Shown: in pieces, positions 60,188 to 64,000 of the stretch | Layout of the letters: each line of letters begins with the position of its first letter | Numbering within the stretch: the stretch's first letter is position 1 | NCBI GenBank assembly: GCA_041739465.1 | Contig: JBGSNX010000073.1 | Coordinates: 1 to 64,000, forward strand | From: BOKV01 sp041739465 | Lineage (GTDB): Bacteria > Pseudomonadota > Alphaproteobacteria > Rhizobiales > Rhizobiaceae | Length of the DNA stretch: 64,000 nt | Direction: 5' to 3' | Translations under genes and position numbers: made by a program | Notes under the pieces: generated by a model | The model's input: the letters and a program-made list of their open reading frames with translations, nothing else | Told to the model about the DNA's origin: nothing | Databases searched by the model: none

Positions 60188-61579
60188 ATGACCGATTATG
60201 CAGTCAAGGACATTGGCCTTGCCGAGTATGGCCGCAAGGAAATCGAGATCGCTGAAACCGAGATGCCAGGCCTGATGGCCTGCCGCGAAGAGTTTGGCAC
60301 AACCAAGCCTTTGAAAGGCGCGCGAATCACCGGTTCGCTGCACATGACCATCCAGACCGCGGTGCTGATCGAAACGCTGACCGCGCTTGGTGCCGATGTG
60401 CGCTGGGCGTCGTGCAACATTTTCTCGACGCAGGACCATGCCGCTTCGGCCATTGCCGCAACCGGCGTTCCGGTTTTTGCCATCAAGGGTGAGTCGCTCG
60501 AAGACTACTGGATCTACACCGACAAGATCTTCCAGTGGGCCGATGGCGGCTTGACCAACATGATCCTCGACGATGGCGGCGATGCCACCATGTACATTCT
60601 GCTTGGCGCGCGCGCCGAGGAAGGCGAAGACGTATTGTCCAAGCCAGAGTCCGAGGAAGAAGAATACCTGTTCGCGCAGATCCGCAAGCGCATGGCAATG
60701 AGCCCGGGCTGGTTTACCAAACAGCGCCACGCCATTCGCGGCGTGACCGAGGAAACCACGACCGGTGTCAACCGCCTTTACCAGTTGCACAAGAAAGGCA
60801 TGCTTCCCTTCCCGGCGATCAACGTCAATGACTCAGTGACCAAGTCGAAATTCGACAACAAGTATGGCTGCAAGGAATCGCTGGTCGACGGCATCCGCCG
60901 CGCAACCGACGTGATGATGGCCGGCAAGGTCGCCGTGGTCTGCGGCTATGGCGATGTCGGCAAGGGATCGGCCCAGTCGCTGCTGGGTGCCGGCGCCCGC
61001 GTCAAGGTGACCGAAGCTGACCCGATCTGCGCGCTTCAGGCGGCAATGGACGGCTTTGAAGTCGTAACGCTCGAAGATGCCATCGAAACCGCCGACATCG
61101 TGATCACCGCGACCGGCAACAAGGATGTTGTCACGCTCGATCACATGCGCCGCATGAAGGACATGGCGATCATCGGCAATATCGGCCACTTCGACAACGA
61201 AATCCAGATTGCCGCCCTGCGCAACCTGAAATGGACCAACATCAAGCCACAGGTGGACATGATCCAGTTTCCTGACGGCAAGCGCATGCTGCTGCTTTCG
61301 GAAGGTCGCCTGCTCAACCTTGGCAACGCCACGGGCCATCCGAGCTTCGTCATGTCGGCATCTTTCACCAACCAGGTGCTTGGCCAGATCGAGCTGTACT
61401 CGAAGGGCGAAAATTACGAAAACCGCGTCTACGTGCTGCCAAAGCATCTCGATGAAAAGGTGGCGCGCCTGCACCTTGCCAAGCTTGGGGTCAAACTTAC
61501 CGAGCTTTCCAGCGAACAGGCTGCATATATCGGCGTGCCAAAAACCGGCCCGTTCAAGTCGGATCACTACAGGTATTGA
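60188..61579 (+). CDS. ahcY: adenosylhomocysteinase (S-adenosyl-L-homocysteine hydrolase)
   Basis: Product of 463 residues from MTDYAVKDIGLAEYGRKEIE; the frame runs upstream to 60011 but that part is leader. The NAD-binding motif is VVCGYGDVGKGSAQSL (about 248-263), with HMTIQTAVLIETL and DDGGDATMY near the substrate site and the insert region typical of bacterial enzymes. It splits SAH to adenosine and homocysteine, keeping methylation going. CAGGAAAG precedes the ATG. A strong terminator follows. Confidence 0.97.
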   Translation: MTDYAVKDIGLAEYGRKEIEIAETEMPGLMACREEFGTTKPLKGARITGSLHMTIQTAVLIETLTALGADVRWASCNIFSTQDHAASAIAATGVPVFAIKGESLEDYWIYTDKIFQWADGGLTNMILDDGGDATMYILLGARAEEGEDVLSKPESEEEEYLFAQIRKRMAMSPGWFTKQRHAIRGVTEETTTGVNRLYQLHKKGMLPFPAINVNDSVTKSKFDNKYGCKESLVDGIRRATDVMMAGKVAVVCGYGDVGKGSAQSLLGAGARVKVTEADPICALQAAMDGFEVVTLEDAIETADIVITATGNKDVVTLDHMRRMKDMAIIGNIGHFDNEIQIAALRNLKWTNIKPQVDMIQFPDGKRMLLLSEGRLLNLGNATGHPSFVMSASFTNQVLGQIELYSKGENYENRVYVLPKHLDEKVARLHLAKLGVKLTELSSEQAAYIGVPKTGPFKSDHYRY

Positions 61580-61609
61580 TCAGACCCTGATTACCCACAA
61601 GATGTTGAG

Positions 61610-61645
61610 GCCGCAGGATTGACAATTCCTGCGGCTTTTCTTTTT
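61610..61645 (+). terminator. rho-independent terminator after ahcY
   Basis: GCCGCAGGA (61610-61618), an 8-base loop and TCCTGCGGC (61627-61635) followed by TTTTCTTTTT. Strong stem and T tract, 31 bases after the stop. Confidence 0.92.
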
Positions 61646-61879
61646 GCGCGGATTAAGCTTCTCGCCGATTCGGGTTTTGGCTAAGCTGCACGCGAATCAT
61701 CAAAAGCTCCAGGTCAAAAAGGCCGCGCAGAGGGCGAACAGGCAGGGCGGTTTTGTCGGTCCCGGGCGCAATTCAGAGCGTTCGGGAGAAGACGAAGTGC
61801 AACCGCGCGTTTCCTGCAAATTGCCCTTGTGGCGATGAGGGAGCTGCGTCTGGGAATCAAGCGGCGAGAGGACCAGGAC
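61646..61879. other. intergenic region before divL
   Basis: About 230 bases between the ahcY terminator and the next gene. Short ORFs here show no family features. The promoter of the following kinase gene should lie here, but I could not pick a convincing -35/-10 pair. Confidence 0.4.
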
Positions 61880-64000
61880 ATGCCAGGGGCAAATTCCCCA
61901 ATTCATTCGGAGGTTTTCCGAAACGATGCGCTGCAAGAAAAGCGGCGCGTTCGCCCGGTGACAAAGGCGAAAAATCTCCTGCGCGCCCTTTCGGTGCGTG
62001 CCGCGGCAACCACAATGTTTTCAGGCTTGTCTGGCCTGTCTGGCAGTTCGTTTGGCAGCGCGGCAATCGCTGCCGACGGAACGGCTCTTGCTGACGCCCT
62101 GTTGTTCACATCCGCCAACGTCATGATGCTGGCAGTTTTCGGCGGTGCCATGAGCTTTGCCATCCTGTCGGCAACCTGGCTCATTCGCGAGCGGGCGCGG
62201 ATGACCGGTGAAAATGATGCGCTGAAAATGAGGGTTTCGGGTCTTCGCGCCAGCAATGAGCGGCTTGAGGCACTGGCAAGTGCCGGTGACCAGGTTGTGG
62301 TTGTCTGGGACGGTGCCGATGAAAAACCTGCCATTCTCGGTCGGCTTTCAAAAGCATCGGGGGCACCTTCGGACAGGGCAGCATTTCTTGCTTTCGGGCG
62401 CTGGCTGACTGCAGATTCAGCCATCAGTTTTGAAGGAGCGTTGAAGCGGCTGCGCGCCAACGCGGAAGCATTCGACTTGCCTTTGACCACAAAAACCGGC
62501 GTCATCGAAGCGCAGGGTCGCACCTCAGGCAGCCATGCTTTTGTGCGGTTCATAGAACTTTCCGGCGAACGCTCGGCGCTGGCGAGGCTCGAAGCTGAAC
62601 ACGCCCGGCTGCTCGCGACATTCGATTCCATCCAGACACTGTTTGAGCAATTGCCCATGCCGGTCTGGTTGCGTGATCCGGCGGGGGAATTGTTCTGGGT
62701 CAACAATGCCTATGCAAAGGCCGTGGACAGCGCCGATGGCGAGCAGGCTGTCGACCGGCGCCTGCAACTTCTCGACAGTGCCGAACGCAACGAAGTGGCG
62801 CGCAAGCAGCGTGAAACGGGCACCTATCGCGGTACGCTTCCGGCGGTCATTGCCGGTGACCGGCGCACCCTCGACTATACCGAGGTGAAGACTGCAGCCG
62901 GAAATGCCGGAATAGCGGTTGACCGCAGCGATATGGAAGCGGTGAGGGCAACGCTCAAGCAGACCAATGCCAGCCATGCCCAGACGCTCGACCACCTGGC
63001 AACCGCCATTGCCATGTTCGACAAGGCCCAGCAGTTGCAGTTCTACAATTCCAGCTTCCAGAAACTTTTCGGCCTGCCAGCTGGCTTGCTGGAATCACAG
63101 CCAAGCAATGCCCAGGTTTTTGATGCCATGCGGGCAGAACGAAAGCTGCCGGATTTTCCCGATTGGCGCAAATGGCGTGAGACCCAACTCAGCATCTACA
63201 AAGCGGTCGATGCGCGTGAAGACTGGTGGCATCTGGCCGATGGCCGGGTGTTGCGCGTGGTTGCAAACCCGCACAGCCAGGGCGGCGCAACCTGGGTGTT
63301 TGAAAATGTCACCGAACAGGTCGAACTGCGCACAAACTACAATTCACTGATGCGCATCCAGGGCGAGACCCTCGACAATCTGAGCGAAGCTGTCGCCGTT
63401 TTCGGGTCTGACGGACGTCTCAAACTGCACAATCCAGCTTTCGCCAAAATCTGGAATGTCGATGCGGAGCTGTTTGGAACGGGCAAACATATTTCGGGGC
63501 TGTCCAAACCGCTCAGTGACAAGCTTACCGAACCGCAGGCCTGGTCGAAGATTGTCGATGCAATCACAGGCTTTGACGATGCGCGCGACGATCTTTCCGG
63601 AAGGCTTGATACCGTTGATGGCAAGGTTGTCGATTATGCGCTGGTGCGCCTGCCTGAAGGCCAGACCATGCTTGCCGTGGTTGACATGACAGCAACAGTG
63701 CATGTCGAACGGGCACTGAAAGATCGCAACGAGGCACTGGAACAAGCTGACCGGCTGAAGAACCGCTTCCTGCAGCATGTGTCCTATGAATTGCGCGCAC
63801 CGCTGACTTCCATCTCCGGCTTCGCCGAAATGCTGGAAATGCCCGAAATCGGCAAGCTCAACAGCAAGCAGCACGAATATGTTGGCCACATCACCGGTTC
63901 GGCAGACACGCTCAAACACATCATCGACGACATTCTCGACCTTGCAACTATTGATGCGGGCGCGATGACGCTCGATTTCGAGCCGGTGAATGTGGGCGAA
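61880..64000 (+). CDS. divL: DivL-type PAS sensor pseudo-kinase (partial, runs off the window)
   Basis: At least 707 residues, no stop before the window end. Two hydrophobic segments lie near 45-95 (LLFTSANVMMLAVFGGAMSF the clearest); PAS-like sensory domains follow (about 250-340, 375-470 and 495-590, with LPMPVWLRDPAGELFWVNNA and LSEAVAVFGSDGRLKLHNPA). The HisKA segment reads FLQHVSYELRAPLTSISGF with Tyr636 exactly where the phospho-acceptor His belongs. That substitution is the hallmark of DivL, which controls CckA/CtrA cell-cycle signalling, and in rhizobia this gene lies beside ahcY. The start ATG 61880 has GAGAGGACCAGGAC upstream. Confidence 0.85.
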   Translation, partial: MPGANSPIHSEVFRNDALQEKRRVRPVTKAKNLLRALSVRAAATTMFSGLSGLSGSSFGSAAIAADGTALADALLFTSANVMMLAVFGGAMSFAILSATWLIRERARMTGENDALKMRVSGLRASNERLEALASAGDQVVVVWDGADEKPAILGRLSKASGAPSDRAAFLAFGRWLTADSAISFEGALKRLRANAEAFDLPLTTKTGVIEAQGRTSGSHAFVRFIELSGERSALARLEAEHARLLATFDSIQTLFEQLPMPVWLRDPAGELFWVNNAYAKAVDSADGEQAVDRRLQLLDSAERNEVARKQRETGTYRGTLPAVIAGDRRTLDYTEVKTAAGNAGIAVDRSDMEAVRATLKQTNASHAQTLDHLATAIAMFDKAQQLQFYNSSFQKLFGLPAGLLESQPSNAQVFDAMRAERKLPDFPDWRKWRETQLSIYKAVDAREDWWHLADGRVLRVVANPHSQGGATWVFENVTEQVELRTNYNSLMRIQGETLDNLSEAVAVFGSDGRLKLHNPAFAKIWNVDAELFGTGKHISGLSKPLSDKLTEPQAWSKIVDAITGFDDARDDLSGRLDTVDGKVVDYALVRLPEGQTMLAVVDMTATVHVERALKDRNEALEQADRLKNRFLQHVSYELRAPLTSISGFAEMLEMPEIGKLNSKQHEYVGHITGSADTLKHIIDDILDLATIDAGAMTLDFEPVNVGE

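Overview
The window looks like a chromosomal segment of an alphaproteobacterium of the order Hyphomicrobiales (Rhizobiales). The main argument is gene order. pckA sits divergent from chvI-chvG, which is followed by a short hprK, a mannose-type EIIA, HPr, ahcY and a DivL-type kinase. The sets lptC-lptA-lptB-rpoN-hpf-ptsN and aroA-cmk-rpsA-sppA-ihfB-lapA, a regB/regA pair, an MmcB protein and a FYDLN-acid protein also fit. Most of the sequence is moderately GC-rich, dense housekeeping DNA. I saw no prophage, integrase, CRISPR array, rRNA or intact insertion sequence.

Layout. 1-2600 is the most accessory-looking part: the probable end of an insertion sequence running into a small TPR ORF, a non-coding stretch, three very small proteins, and a secreted tandem di-haem cytochrome c with an FNR/FixK-type palindrome upstream. 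2873-8926 carries RNase D, the LPS-transport genes lptCAB, rpoN, hpf and ptsN. 8944-11142 has a small heat-shock protein/DUF1150 pair with a sigma-32-like promoter, then a BigR-like repressor divergent from a two-gene YeeE/YedE sulfur transporter. 11284-16000 has malate synthase G, mmcB and regBA. 16055-22092 is a ynjBCD-type ABC transporter translationally coupled to hrpB. 22190-27490 holds glpK, an acuI-like reductase, lspA, two methyltransferases and lapA.

27543-33573 is the minus-strand aroA-SDR-cmk-rpsA-sppA-ihfB block, with an unusual SDR gene wedged between aroA and cmk. 33767-38987 has the FYDLN protein, tRNA-Ala(GGC), an OmpA-like lipoprotein, an L,D-transpeptidase, a small Cys-repeat protein, cpdB and an UPF0114 membrane protein. 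39111-43366 is a kup potassium transporter divergent from a shortened KdpD-like kinase and a KdpE-like regulator; it is visibly more AT-rich and ends at tRNA-Arg(CCG). 43585-53908 holds a DUF427 protein, a LysE exporter, polA, OsmC, an M20 peptidase, an acyltransferase, a class A PBP and a LysM/BON protein. 54009-64000 is the pckA/chvIG/PTS/ahcY/divL block; divL runs off the end of the window.

How the genes fit together. Several sets concern envelope and nutritional control: LptCAB, PBP and L,D-transpeptidase build the envelope; ChvG-ChvI, HPr/EIIA/HprK and PtsN make up a regulatory PTS with no sugar permease here; pckA, glcB, glpK and regBA serve gluconeogenic and redox metabolism. The most interesting points are the kinase with Tyr in place of the phospho-acceptor His at the right end (DivL-type), the Kup/KdpD-core/KdpE arrangement, a structured GC-rich intergenic region near 48240-48420, paired LacI-type operators between pckA and chvI, a candidate SAH-responsive operator before ahcY, and an SDR lacking the usual catalytic Tyr/Lys. 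No wholly new multi-gene system was evident.
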